Shown here: in pieces, positions 5,887-12,291 of the stretch
How positions within the stretch are numbered: the first letter of the stretch is position 1
Layout: each line of letters begins with the position of its first letter
Assembly: GCA_022574065.1 (NCBI GenBank)
Contig: JACZST010000021.1
Location: forward strand, 1-13,309
Reading direction: 5' to 3'
Source: Acidobacteriota bacterium
GTDB taxonomy: Bacteria; Actinomycetota; Acidimicrobiia; Spongiisociales; UBA5794
DNA length: 13,309 nt
The notes under the pieces: model-generated
What the model was told of the DNA's origin: nothing
The model's database searches: none
What the model saw: the letters and a program-made list of their open reading frames with translations, nothing else
Translations under genes and position numbers: made by a program

Positions 5887-6984
5887 ATGACCGAATCATT
5901 CGACGAACTCGAATCCAGCATCGGCGTACCCGCTGATCTCCTGCAACGCGCCGCCGCCGCCAGGGCAGAGGCAGACGGTAGGACGACGGAGGCGATCATC
6001 GCCGAGTGGTCGGGCGGAGAACCTCCTGTCGCGGCGCCTGCACCGGCCGCAGGCGGAGAGACCGAACCGACCGCGGATGCGGCCGGATTGCCGTCGGCCG
6101 AGTCGTTGATCGGCGAGGCGCTGGTGACGGCGGCCGCCGAAGCCAAAGGGATCCCTGCGTCGTTGACGGAACGATCTGCCAGGGCGCGGGCTGAGGCAGA
6201 CGGCGTTTCGGTGGAACAGGTCATGCGGGACTGGGTGGTGGAGGCCGGGTTGGCGACGGCCGGAGCTGCCGCAGCTGCGCCTGCTCCAACGACGCCGGAG
6301 CCGGCCGCGCCCCCTGCTGTGGCTCCAGCATCGCCCGCCGCAGCAACCCCCGCCGCCGAAGAACCCGCCGCACCTGCTGTCGAGGTGCTGCCACCGACGG
6401 TGCCAGTCGATGAGGCAGCGGACGAGGAGGAAGTGGAGCGGCGCATCAGTCGATACCCAGCCTGGCTGGCGGCGGTGCTGGTTGTAATTCCGCTGCTGGC
6501 GGCGCTGTACGTCGTTGTGGTTCCGAACCAGCCGATTTGCGGAAGCGCCGGTCAGCTCGCCGTCGATCCGGCAACTGGGCTCGCCGCCAACTGTGACGGG
6601 TCGGCGTTCGGCGAGCACGAGGCCAGCAACGTCCGGTTCGGCGGCGAGATTTTCGCGGCCTCCTGTGCCGTCTGTCACGGCGCCACGGGGGCCGGCGGGG
6701 CAGGCCCAGCGTTGGCCGGCGGCGCCGTGCTCGAGACCTTTCTCGAAGGTGCGTGCCAGTCGCACATCGAGTGGGTGACGCTGGGCTCTGCCGGCTGGCC
6801 CGATGCAACCTACGGGGCGCAGAACAAGCCGGTCGCCGGCGGAATGCCTTCGTTTGGGCGCCTCACCGAGACCGAGTTGGCCCAGGTGGTGCTGTACGAA
6901 CGGGTTGCGCTCGGTGGCGAGGACGAGGAAGCTGCCGAAGAAGAATGCGGATTCGCCGAAGAGGGCGAAGCCGCCACAGGCTGA
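5887..6984 (+). CDS. Membrane-anchored monohaem cytochrome c with repeat-bearing cytoplasmic extension
   Basis: This 365-aa protein is divided by one helix at about 191-212. The C-terminal part is a class I cytochrome c with CAVCH at 260-264 and a likely distal Met320 (GGMPSF). It faces outside and also holds Cys218, 236, 290 and 354, which may form disulfides. The N-terminal ~190 residues contain two copies of a helical motif, GVPADLLQRAAAARAEADG at 13-31 and GIPASLTERSARARAEADG at 88-106, each followed by an acidic second helix (EAIIAEW, EQVMRDW), joined by long Ala/Pro/Glu linkers. The same motif appears in the subunit-IV-like gene of the divergent operon. A type II membrane topology would leave these repeats in the cytoplasm. 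The ATG lies 3 nt after the stop of the CcoNO-like gene, so the two are co-transcribed. It probably accepts electrons from the bc complex or the CcoO-like domain. Confidence 0.88.
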   Translation: MTESFDELESSIGVPADLLQRAAAARAEADGRTTEAIIAEWSGGEPPVAAPAPAAGGETEPTADAAGLPSAESLIGEALVTAAAEAKGIPASLTERSARARAEADGVSVEQVMRDWVVEAGLATAGAAAAAPAPTTPEPAAPPAVAPASPAAATPAAEEPAAPAVEVLPPTVPVDEAADEEEVERRISRYPAWLAAVLVVIPLLAALYVVVVPNQPICGSAGQLAVDPATGLAANCDGSAFGEHEASNVRFGGEIFAASCAVCHGATGAGGAGPALAGGAVLETFLEGACQSHIEWVTLGSAGWPDATYGAQNKPVAGGMPSFGRLTETELAQVVLYERVALGGEDEEAAEEECGFAEEGEAATG

Positions 6985-7117
6985 TCGCAAGTCGCAAGTC
7001 GCAAGTCCCAAGTCGCAAGTCCCAAGTCGCAAGTCGCAAGTCGCAAGTCGCAAGTCGCAAGTCGCAAGTCGCAAGTCGCAAGTCGCAAGTCGCAAGTCGC
7101 AAGTCCCAAGTCGCAAG
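6985..7117 (+). repeat. Array of 19 heptanucleotides TCGCAAG
   Basis: There are exactly 19 contiguous 7-bp units. Sixteen are TCGCAAG, and units 4, 6 and 18 are TCCCAAG. The first unit starts at the base after the TGA stop of the cytochrome c gene. Such arrays resemble the short tandemly repeated repetitive (STRR) heptamers described in filamentous cyanobacteria. With the next array it fills the 343-bp gap before the flavoprotein gene. Four more copies lie after nuoD. Confidence 0.97.
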
Positions 7118-7136
7118 GGATCAGTGACCCAAGCCC

Positions 7137-7280
7137 GGTAACTGGGAACTGGAAACGAACTGGGTTTCCGGCCACCGGCCACTCGGAAGTGGGAACTGGG
7201 AACTGGCCACTGGGAACTGGCCACTGGGAATGGGGACCGGTCACCGGCCACTCGGAAGTGGGGACTGGGAACTGGCAACT
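7137..7280 (+). repeat. Degenerate heptad array of GGGAACT / GGCCACT type
   Basis: Most of this stretch parses into 7-mers such as GGGAACT, GGCCACT, GGTAACT, GGGGACT, CGGAAGT and GGCAACT. GGGAACT and GGCCACT alternate cleanly at 7198-7225. The block beginning GGCCACTCGGAAGT occurs twice, 69 bp apart (7177 and 7246), so larger units have duplicated too. The phase is lost near 7158-7169, where heptads do not fit. No coding function is visible. Confidence 0.85.
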
Positions 7281-7314
7281 CCGCACACCGAGATACGGGT
7301 GCCCAGCCGGCATC

Positions 7315-7327
7315 TATTCTCGTCACT
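7315..7327 (+). promoter_or_regulatory. Possible leaderless promoter (-10 TATTCT) of the MenJ-like gene
   Basis: TATTCT at 7315-7320 fits the actinobacterial TANNNT -10 pattern and ends 7 nt before the ATG at 7328, so transcription could start on the initiation codon itself. No Shine-Dalgarno sequence precedes the ATG, which agrees with a leaderless message. No clear -35 element is seen. Confidence 0.4.
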
Positions 7328-8569
7328 ATGAACCCGCAGGTCCTCGTCGTTGGAGGCGGTCCCTCAGGAGCGTCCTCCGCCTACTGGCTGGCCGACCGCG
7401 GCGTGGATGTCCTTCTCGTTGAGAAGAAAACCTATCCGCGCGAAAAGGCGTGCGGTGATGCGCTGACCCCGCGAGCCGTGCGGCAGCTCGTCGACATGGG
7501 CTTCGAGTTTGCCGACGACGTCCACAAGATCGTCGGGCTGCGCTCCTATGCCGGGGATGTGATGTTGGAGATGCGGTGGCCGGAACATTCGCTGTATCCG
7601 AACTGGGGAGCAACGCTCCGCCGTTCCGAGCTCGACGGCAGGGTGACCGGGCTCGCTGAGACCCGTGGCGCCAAGGTGCTGCAGGGCATCGAGGCCCGGC
7701 CGATCGTCGACGATGGGGAGCTGGTCGGCGTGGACCTCTACGGTGACGGGGACGATCCGGAGCGGATCACGCCAGAGTACGTCGTGATCGCCGATGGCTC
7801 GCTGTCACGATTCGGCCGCGAACTGGGGACGGAGCGTCGCAGGGACTATCCGTTCGGGCTGGCCGTACGCGGATACTGGGACAGCCCGAAGGCAGATGAC
7901 GGGTACATCGAGAGCCAACTCGACATCCGCGACAAAGACGGCCGCTCGATGCCAGGTTACGGATGGGTGTTCCCTCTGGGTGACGGCACGGTGAATGTCG
8001 GAGCCGGGCTGGTTTCCACCTTCAAGGGATGGAAAGACATCAACACCAGCAAGATTCTCGCCGCTTATGTGGCGGAGCTACCCGACCACTGGGAAATCGA
8101 CGGTGACCCGATCGCCAAGCCGATCGGGGGCAAGCTTCCGATGTCGTTCTCGGTTGGGCCAAAATCGGGGCGTAGCTGGGTGGCGGTCGGAGATGCGGCA
8201 GGCGCCGTGAACCCATTCAACGGGGAGGGCATCGATTACGGCTATGAGACCGGCCGTCTCGCTGCCGGGGTGATAGCGGAAGCCCTGGCATCCAATGACC
8301 CTGCCGCGCTCGCCGCCTACGACCAAGCGCTGATCGACGAGTACGCCGCTTACCACCGGGTGGCTCGGATCTTCCTGAGCGCGATCGGGAACCCGGCGGT
8401 GATGCGGACGCTGGTCACCACCGGTATGCGATCGCAGACGCTCATGGAGTGGGTGCTCAAGGTGATGGCCAACCTGCTCGAGCCCGAGGAGAAGGGGATG
8501 GTCGAGAAGGTGTACGCCGCCATCGAGCAGGCCATCGACCTGCCGGGGATCCGGAAGTACAAGCCGTAG
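7328..8569 (+). CDS. Geranylgeranyl reductase family flavoprotein, probable menaquinone isoprenyl-chain reductase (MenJ-like)
   Basis: This 413-aa FAD-dependent oxidoreductase has the N-terminal Rossmann motif VVGGGPSGASSAYWLADRG (7-25) ending with the ribose-binding Glu32. CGD at 42-44 and the second FAD motif GDAAG beginning at 288, followed by NPFNGEGIDYG, are typical of the GGR / digeranylgeranylglycerophospholipid reductase family. Family members hydrogenate isoprenoid double bonds. In actinobacteria MenJ saturates one unit of the menaquinone side chain, and, as I recall, a homologue sits directly before nuoA in Streptomyces. The neighbouring nuo genes make this role likely here, but reduction of other polyprenyls cannot be excluded. 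The length is normal for the family. No Shine-Dalgarno sequence is present; see the leaderless promoter. There is a 178-nt gap before nuoA. Confidence 0.85.
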   Translation: MNPQVLVVGGGPSGASSAYWLADRGVDVLLVEKKTYPREKACGDALTPRAVRQLVDMGFEFADDVHKIVGLRSYAGDVMLEMRWPEHSLYPNWGATLRRSELDGRVTGLAETRGAKVLQGIEARPIVDDGELVGVDLYGDGDDPERITPEYVVIADGSLSRFGRELGTERRRDYPFGLAVRGYWDSPKADDGYIESQLDIRDKDGRSMPGYGWVFPLGDGTVNVGAGLVSTFKGWKDINTSKILAAYVAELPDHWEIDGDPIAKPIGGKLPMSFSVGPKSGRSWVAVGDAAGAVNPFNGEGIDYGYETGRLAAGVIAEALASNDPAALAAYDQALIDEYAAYHRVARIFLSAIGNPAVMRTLVTTGMRSQTLMEWVLKVMANLLEPEEKGMVEKVYAAIEQAIDLPGIRKYKP

Positions 8570-8621
8570 GCGGACCTTGTTGGCCTTCGAATTCGGCCTG
8601 GTGCTGGTGATCCGGGGCAGC

Positions 8622-8648
8622 TTCGGCTCGGAGGAGCGAGCAGCCGAA
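8622..8648 (+). terminator. Hairpin in the menJ-like/nuoA gap, possible terminator
   Basis: TTCGGCT (8622-8628) pairs with AGCCGAA (8642-8648) around a 13-nt loop, 53 nt after the stop of the flavoprotein gene. No T-tract follows, so it is not a classical intrinsic terminator, and it could also be a leader structure of the nuo operon. The rest of the 8570-8747 gap shows no ORF. TAGACT at 8730-8735 is a weak -10 candidate for nuoA. Confidence 0.3.
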
Positions 8649-8747
8649 CCCGCATAGGCCACGGATGACCTCTCCCGTCCACCATTCGAACCGTTGTGAA
8701 CCCCGCAGATACACGCGGCGTGGACCCCGTAGACTTCGGCGCCGCAC

Positions 8748-9170
8748 ATGGACCTCTCTGCGTACCTGTCGATCGCCCTGATGGCGATGCTCGGAACTGG
8801 CTTTGCGGTAGCGGCACTGTGGGCCTCCAAGCGGCTCGCCCCCAACAATCCGATACCGGAAAAGCTCGCTCCCTACGAAAGCGGCATCGTCCCTCTGCAA
8901 GAGCCGGTCGAGCGGTTCCCGGTCAAGTTCTACCTGGTGGCGATGATGTTCGTGATCTTCGACGTCGAGATTGTCTTCCTGTTTGCCTGGGCGGTGGCGA
9001 TGGACGATTTCGGGTGGGCAGGTATCGCTGCCGTTGGGCTGTTCATGCTGTTGCTCCTTGAAACACTTGGCTACGTCTGGAAGCGCGGCGCCCTCGACTG
9101 GAACGTTGCGCAACGCGCCCGGTACCGGGTCGTTGTTGCACCAGAGCCTCCGGTCGAGGAGGTCGCCTGA
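8748..9170 (+). CDS. nuoA: NADH-quinone oxidoreductase subunit A
   Basis: This 140-aa membrane subunit of complex I has three helices at about 5-27, 61-83 and 89-111. The family signature YESG is at 43-46, followed by the proline-rich segment before FPVKFYLVAMMFVIFDVEIVFLFAW, in which FDVE (71-74) carries the conserved acidic residues. Glu105 lies in helix 3. The C-terminal ~25 residues form a hydrophilic tail with PEPPVEE. No Shine-Dalgarno sequence precedes the ATG, so the message may be nearly leaderless. The TGA stop overlaps the nuoB ATG by one base. Confidence 0.95.
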   Translation: MDLSAYLSIALMAMLGTGFAVAALWASKRLAPNNPIPEKLAPYESGIVPLQEPVERFPVKFYLVAMMFVIFDVEIVFLFAWAVAMDDFGWAGIAAVGLFMLLLLETLGYVWKRGALDWNVAQRARYRVVVAPEPPVEEVA

Positions 9171-9655
9171 TGGCCGGAGAGGTCGACAACCCGAGCTTCT
9201 TTCTTACGACGCTACAGAAAGGGGTCAACTGGACCCGGACCAAATCGATGTGGCCGGCGACTTTCGGTCTTGCCTGCTGCGCCATCGAAATGATGGCTAC
9301 CGGAGCCGCTCACAACGATATGGCCCGGTTCGGCATGGAGGTTTTCCGTGCCTCCCCTCGCCAGGCCGACCTCATGATCGTGGCAGGCAGGGTGTCGCAG
9401 AAGATGGCACCGGTCCTGCGCCAGGTGTACGACCAGATGGCCGAGCCGAAGTGGGTCATCTCCATGGGTGCGTGCGCCTCGACCGGTGGCATGTTCAACA
9501 ACTACGCACTGGTCCAGGGCGTCGACCAGATCGTTCCTGTGGATGTCTACGTCCCGGGGTGCCCACCGGGGCCCCAGTCGCTCCTCCACGGGATCCTGAC
9601 GTTGCACCAGGGGATCATGTCCGGCGAGATCCAACGATCCACCGGGGTGGTGTGA
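9170..9655 (+). CDS. nuoB: NADH-quinone oxidoreductase subunit B (cluster N2)
   Basis: This 161-aa peripheral subunit holds the terminal [4Fe-4S] cluster N2, which passes electrons to quinone. Its ligands are visible as the tandem Cys36-Cys37 (GLACCAIE), Cys102 (GACASTGG) and Cys131 (VPGCPPGP). The spacing is identical to that of the Escherichia coli protein as I recall it. The length is normal for actinobacterial NuoB. The start overlaps the nuoA stop (TGATG) and its own stop overlaps the nuoC start in the same way, which indicates translational coupling. Confidence 0.97.
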   Translation: MAGEVDNPSFFLTTLQKGVNWTRTKSMWPATFGLACCAIEMMATGAAHNDMARFGMEVFRASPRQADLMIVAGRVSQKMAPVLRQVYDQMAEPKWVISMGACASTGGMFNNYALVQGVDQIVPVDVYVPGCPPGPQSLLHGILTLHQGIMSGEIQRSTGVV

Positions 9656-10152
9656 TGGCCGCGTCAGGGGGTGAAGTCGCCGATGACCCGATCCTCGATG
9701 CTGTGGTCGCGGTCGCGGCTTCGGCGAAGGTCACCGTCACAACGGCGGGCCCTGTACAAGTGGTGGTGGAGGTGGGGCGTGAGGATTACCCGGCGCTCGT
9801 CGAGGCCGCCAGGGCAGGCGGGTTCGAGACCTTCATCGATCTGTGCGCCGTCGACCACCTCGCCAGAGAGCCACGGTTCGACGTTGTCGTCAACCTGCTG
9901 TCCACCCAGCACACCAGGCGGCTCTTGATAAAGGTCGGCGTGCCGAATGAGGACCCATCCTTGCCGTCGATCTCGATGGTGTATCCAGGGGCCAACTTCT
10001 ACGAGCGCGAGACCTGGGACATGTTCGGGATCGTGTTCGACGGGCACCCCGACCTCACCAGGCTGCTCATGCCAGACGAGTGGGACGGACACCCATTGCG
10101 CAAGGACTATCGGATCGGCTCGGTGCCGGTCGAGTTCAAGGCGACCCGATGA
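9655..10152 (+). CDS. nuoC: NADH-quinone oxidoreductase subunit C (30 kDa)
   Basis: This 165-aa hydrophilic subunit of the connecting module carries the 30-kDa family signature at 117-139: ERETWDMFGIVFDGHP, then DLTRLLMP. The conserved tail DEWDGHPLRKDY follows. The frame is open further upstream, but the ATG at 9655 overlaps the nuoB TGA and is clearly the start. Its stop shares ATGA with the nuoD start. NuoC is separate from NuoD here, unlike the fused NuoCD of enterobacteria. Confidence 0.95.
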   Translation: MAASGGEVADDPILDAVVAVAASAKVTVTTAGPVQVVVEVGREDYPALVEAARAGGFETFIDLCAVDHLAREPRFDVVVNLLSTQHTRRLLIKVGVPNEDPSLPSISMVYPGANFYERETWDMFGIVFDGHPDLTRLLMPDEWDGHPLRKDYRIGSVPVEFKATR

Positions 10153-11570
10153 GCGACAACACCCGAGATAGCGAGACCGAGGGGCTGGAGGGGAAGCAGG
10201 CTTCGGAGGGGCGGTCTCACGGGGCAGAGGAGCGAAGACGGGTTCACGACCTCTGGGTCGCAGGCACCGAGGAGCCCGATTGGGTGGCGACCGCAACCGA
10301 CGAAGGGGCCCAGGAGATGCTCCCCCGTGAGCTCGACCCGGGGCTGGCTGCTCAGCGCGGCGTGACGGTCGTCGACGACTACGGCGAGGCGACCGGTCTC
10401 AGGGACGACGAATTGCAGATCCTCAACATGGGCCCGCAGCACCCCGCCACCCACGGTGTGCTGCGGCTCCAGCTCGAGCTCGATGGAGAGACGATCCTCC
10501 GGAGCAAGCCGATTATCGGTTACCTCCATACCGGTATGGAGAAGACCGCCGAGACGCTGTCGTACATGCAGGGGGGCACCAATGTCACCCGTATGGACTA
10601 CCTGTCTCCTTTCCACAACGAGTTGTGTTTCTCCCTTGCCGTCGAACAGCTCCTCGATGTCGACATCCCGCCACGGGCACAAGCGATCCGAATACTCATG
10701 ACAGAGCTCAACCGTGTGGCCAGCCACCTCATCTGGCTCGCCACCTTCGGGCTCGACATCGGCGCCCTATCGATGATGCTCTACGGATGGCGTGAGCGCG
10801 AGAGCGTCCTCGACTTCTTCGAGAAGGTCACCGGGTTGCGGATGAATCACAACTACATCCGGCCCGGTGGCGTCGCCGCCGATCTCCCCGATGGATGGGA
10901 AACCGACGTCGAGGGCATCTTGGACGTCGTTCGGACCGGTCTCGGCGACTACGAGGCGATGCTGAACGAGAACCCGATCTTTGTCGACCGTACTCAGGGG
11001 GTCGGGATCATCACACCCGCCGAGGCGCAGGCATACGGTGTCACCGGCGTCAACGCCAGGGCAACCGGGTTGGACTACGACGTGCGGAAAGCCTTCCCTT
11101 ACAGCGGGATCGAGCAGTACGAGTTCGACGTCCCTGTCGGTCAGCACGGCGACACCTTCGATCGGTACCTGCTCCGGATGGAGGAGATTCGGCAGTCGCT
11201 CCGCATCGCCGAGCAGGTGATCGAGACCATGCCACCCGGGGACTACCGGGCCACCGACCGCAAGGTGACGCCCCCGCCACGGCAGCGCATCGACGAGTCG
11301 ATGGAGGCACTGATCCATCACTTCAAGATCTTCACCTCCGGCTTCGACGTGCCAGCCGGCGAGGTGTATCAGGCTGTCGAGTCGCCCCGGGGCGAGCTCG
11401 GCATGTACCTGGTGTCAAAGGGTGGCCCCAAGCCGTGGCGGCTGCATGTGCGTGCTCCTTCGTTCGCCACGGTCCAAGCGCTGCCGGTGATGATGTCCGG
11501 CCAGCTCATCGCCGATGTGATCGCCACCCTCGCCTCGGTGGACCCGGTCCTGGGAGATGTAGACAGATGA
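10149..11570 (+). CDS. nuoD: NADH-quinone oxidoreductase subunit D (49 kDa)
   Basis: This 473-aa subunit, together with NuoB, forms the quinone-reduction site. GPQHPATHG at 95-103 supplies the site histidine, the signature YLHTGMEKTAE is at 125-135, and RMDYLSPF around Tyr151 carries the quinone-contacting tyrosine. The protein ends in GDVDR, as the family normally does. The first ~85 residues are a charged, low-complexity extension (GLEGKQASEGRSHGAEERRR) ahead of the conserved core. The start at 10149 is fixed by the ATGA overlap with nuoC; a longer upstream frame would run inside nuoC. The stop also lies in an ATGA that could start a mini-ORF. Confidence 0.96.
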   Translation: MSDNTRDSETEGLEGKQASEGRSHGAEERRRVHDLWVAGTEEPDWVATATDEGAQEMLPRELDPGLAAQRGVTVVDDYGEATGLRDDELQILNMGPQHPATHGVLRLQLELDGETILRSKPIIGYLHTGMEKTAETLSYMQGGTNVTRMDYLSPFHNELCFSLAVEQLLDVDIPPRAQAIRILMTELNRVASHLIWLATFGLDIGALSMMLYGWRERESVLDFFEKVTGLRMNHNYIRPGGVAADLPDGWETDVEGILDVVRTGLGDYEAMLNENPIFVDRTQGVGIITPAEAQAYGVTGVNARATGLDYDVRKAFPYSGIEQYEFDVPVGQHGDTFDRYLLRMEEIRQSLRIAEQVIETMPPGDYRATDRKVTPPPRQRIDESMEALIHHFKIFTSGFDVPAGEVYQAVESPRGELGMYLVSKGGPKPWRLHVRAPSFATVQALPVMMSGQLIADVIATLASVDPVLGDVDR

Positions 11571-11677
11571 CGAGAGTCGCAAGTCGCAAGTCGCAAGTCG
11601 CAAGAACGACAGGTTCCTCTCGCGTCTCAAGTCTTGAGTCCTGCGACCGGCGGGCTGCGAGGAGGCATCGCACATGA
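11567..11677 (+). CDS. Possible 36-aa coupled mini-ORF spanning the nuoD-nuoE gap
   Basis: The ATG at 11567 overlaps the nuoD TGA as ATGA, and the frame stays open across the heptad array to a TGA at 11675-11677 that overlaps the nuoE ATG, again as ATGA. The peptide begins MTRVASRKSQVART and is basic. It is largely a translation of repeat DNA and resembles no family. Its role, if translated, may be to carry ribosomes to nuoE. Coincidence is possible. Confidence 0.25.
   Translation: MTRVASRKSQVARTTGSSRVSSLESCDRRAARRHRT
11577..11604 (+). repeat. Four TCGCAAG heptads after nuoD
   Basis: Four perfect TCGCAAG units begin 6 nt after the nuoD stop. The unit is identical to that of the 19-copy array at 6985. 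Related heptads GTCTCAA, GTCTTGA and GTCCTGC follow at 11624-11644 and contain the inverted repeat CTCAAG-T-CTTGAG (11626-11638). Confidence 0.95.
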
Positions 11678-12291
11678 TTCCCACCTGGTCTGCCGAAAAC
11701 CAAGAACGGGCCACGGCCTTGATCGCTCAGTACCCGGAGAAGCGATCTGCGGTAATGCCGCTCTTGTACATCGCGTCGGTCGAGCACGGTTACGTGACCG
11801 ACGATGCGATGCGAGAGGTAGCAGAGCTCACCGGGCTCACCGCGGCACAGGTCCAGTCGGTGGCCTCCTTCTACACGATGTATCGCCGCGATCCGGTCGG
11901 CAGCTACCTGGTGTCGGTGTGCACCTCGATCTCATGCTGGCTGCGCGGCGCCGACGACGTCCTTGCCGCGATCGAGGACGAGTCGGGCACGCTCGACGGC
12001 GAGATGTCGGAGAACGGCACGTTCACGGTCGAGCACATCGAGTGTACCGGAGCCTGTGGCGGCGCCCCTGCGCTGGCCGTCAACTGGGAGCTGATCGAAG
12101 GGGTCGAGCCGGACAAGGGCAGGGCTTTGATCCGCTGGTTGCGCGACGCCGAGCCGGAGACGATTTCGGCGGACGAGATGCAGGTCCTGTTTGGTGGCCA
12201 GCGCTCGTTCGAGTGGGGCGTGTCCGAGCCAGAGGGTGCCATCGCACCGCTCCCCGCGTTCGCCCCGTACGGAACGGCGGGAGAAGTATGA
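11674..12291 (+). CDS. nuoE: NADH-quinone oxidoreductase subunit E (24 kDa, [2Fe-2S])
   Basis: This 205-aa subunit of the NADH-dehydrogenase module has a helical N-terminus and a thioredoxin-like domain. The four ligands of cluster N1a are Cys83 and Cys88 (CTSISC), and Cys124 and Cys128 (CTGAC). YIASVEHGYV and VASFYTMYRR are typical family segments. A C-terminal tail of ~40 residues after the ferredoxin fold is longer than in E. coli NuoE. GAGGAGG precedes the ATG by 8-9 nt. The gap to nuoD (103 nt) and the gap to nuoF (121 nt) are both filled with heptad repeats, unlike the overlapping junctions earlier in the operon. Confidence 0.96.
   Translation: MIPTWSAENQERATALIAQYPEKRSAVMPLLYIASVEHGYVTDDAMREVAELTGLTAAQVQSVASFYTMYRRDPVGSYLVSVCTSISCWLRGADDVLAAIEDESGTLDGEMSENGTFTVEHIECTGACGGAPALAVNWELIEGVEPDKGRALIRWLRDAEPETISADEMQVLFGGQRSFEWGVSEPEGAIAPLPAFAPYGTAGEV

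Noticed and set aside
6753..7141. ORFs reading through the heptamer array on both strands, giving peptides of repeated SRKSQVA or LATCDLR
   Set aside because: A 7-bp unit without stops is open in every frame, so these are products of the repeat. They start inside the cytochrome c gene and have no start signal of their own.
6985..7280. CRISPR-like array
   Set aside because: Units are 7 bp and contiguous, with no unique spacers and no cas genes.
7137..7280. Insertion-sequence remnant
   Set aside because: No transposase fragment or clear terminal inverted repeats. The stretch is explained by heptad repetition.
8582..8600. Short palindromic stretch GGCCTTCGAATTCGGCC after the MenJ-like gene, as an operator
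   Set aside because: Only overlapping restriction-like palindromes with a 4-bp outer stem. Not enough to call a site.
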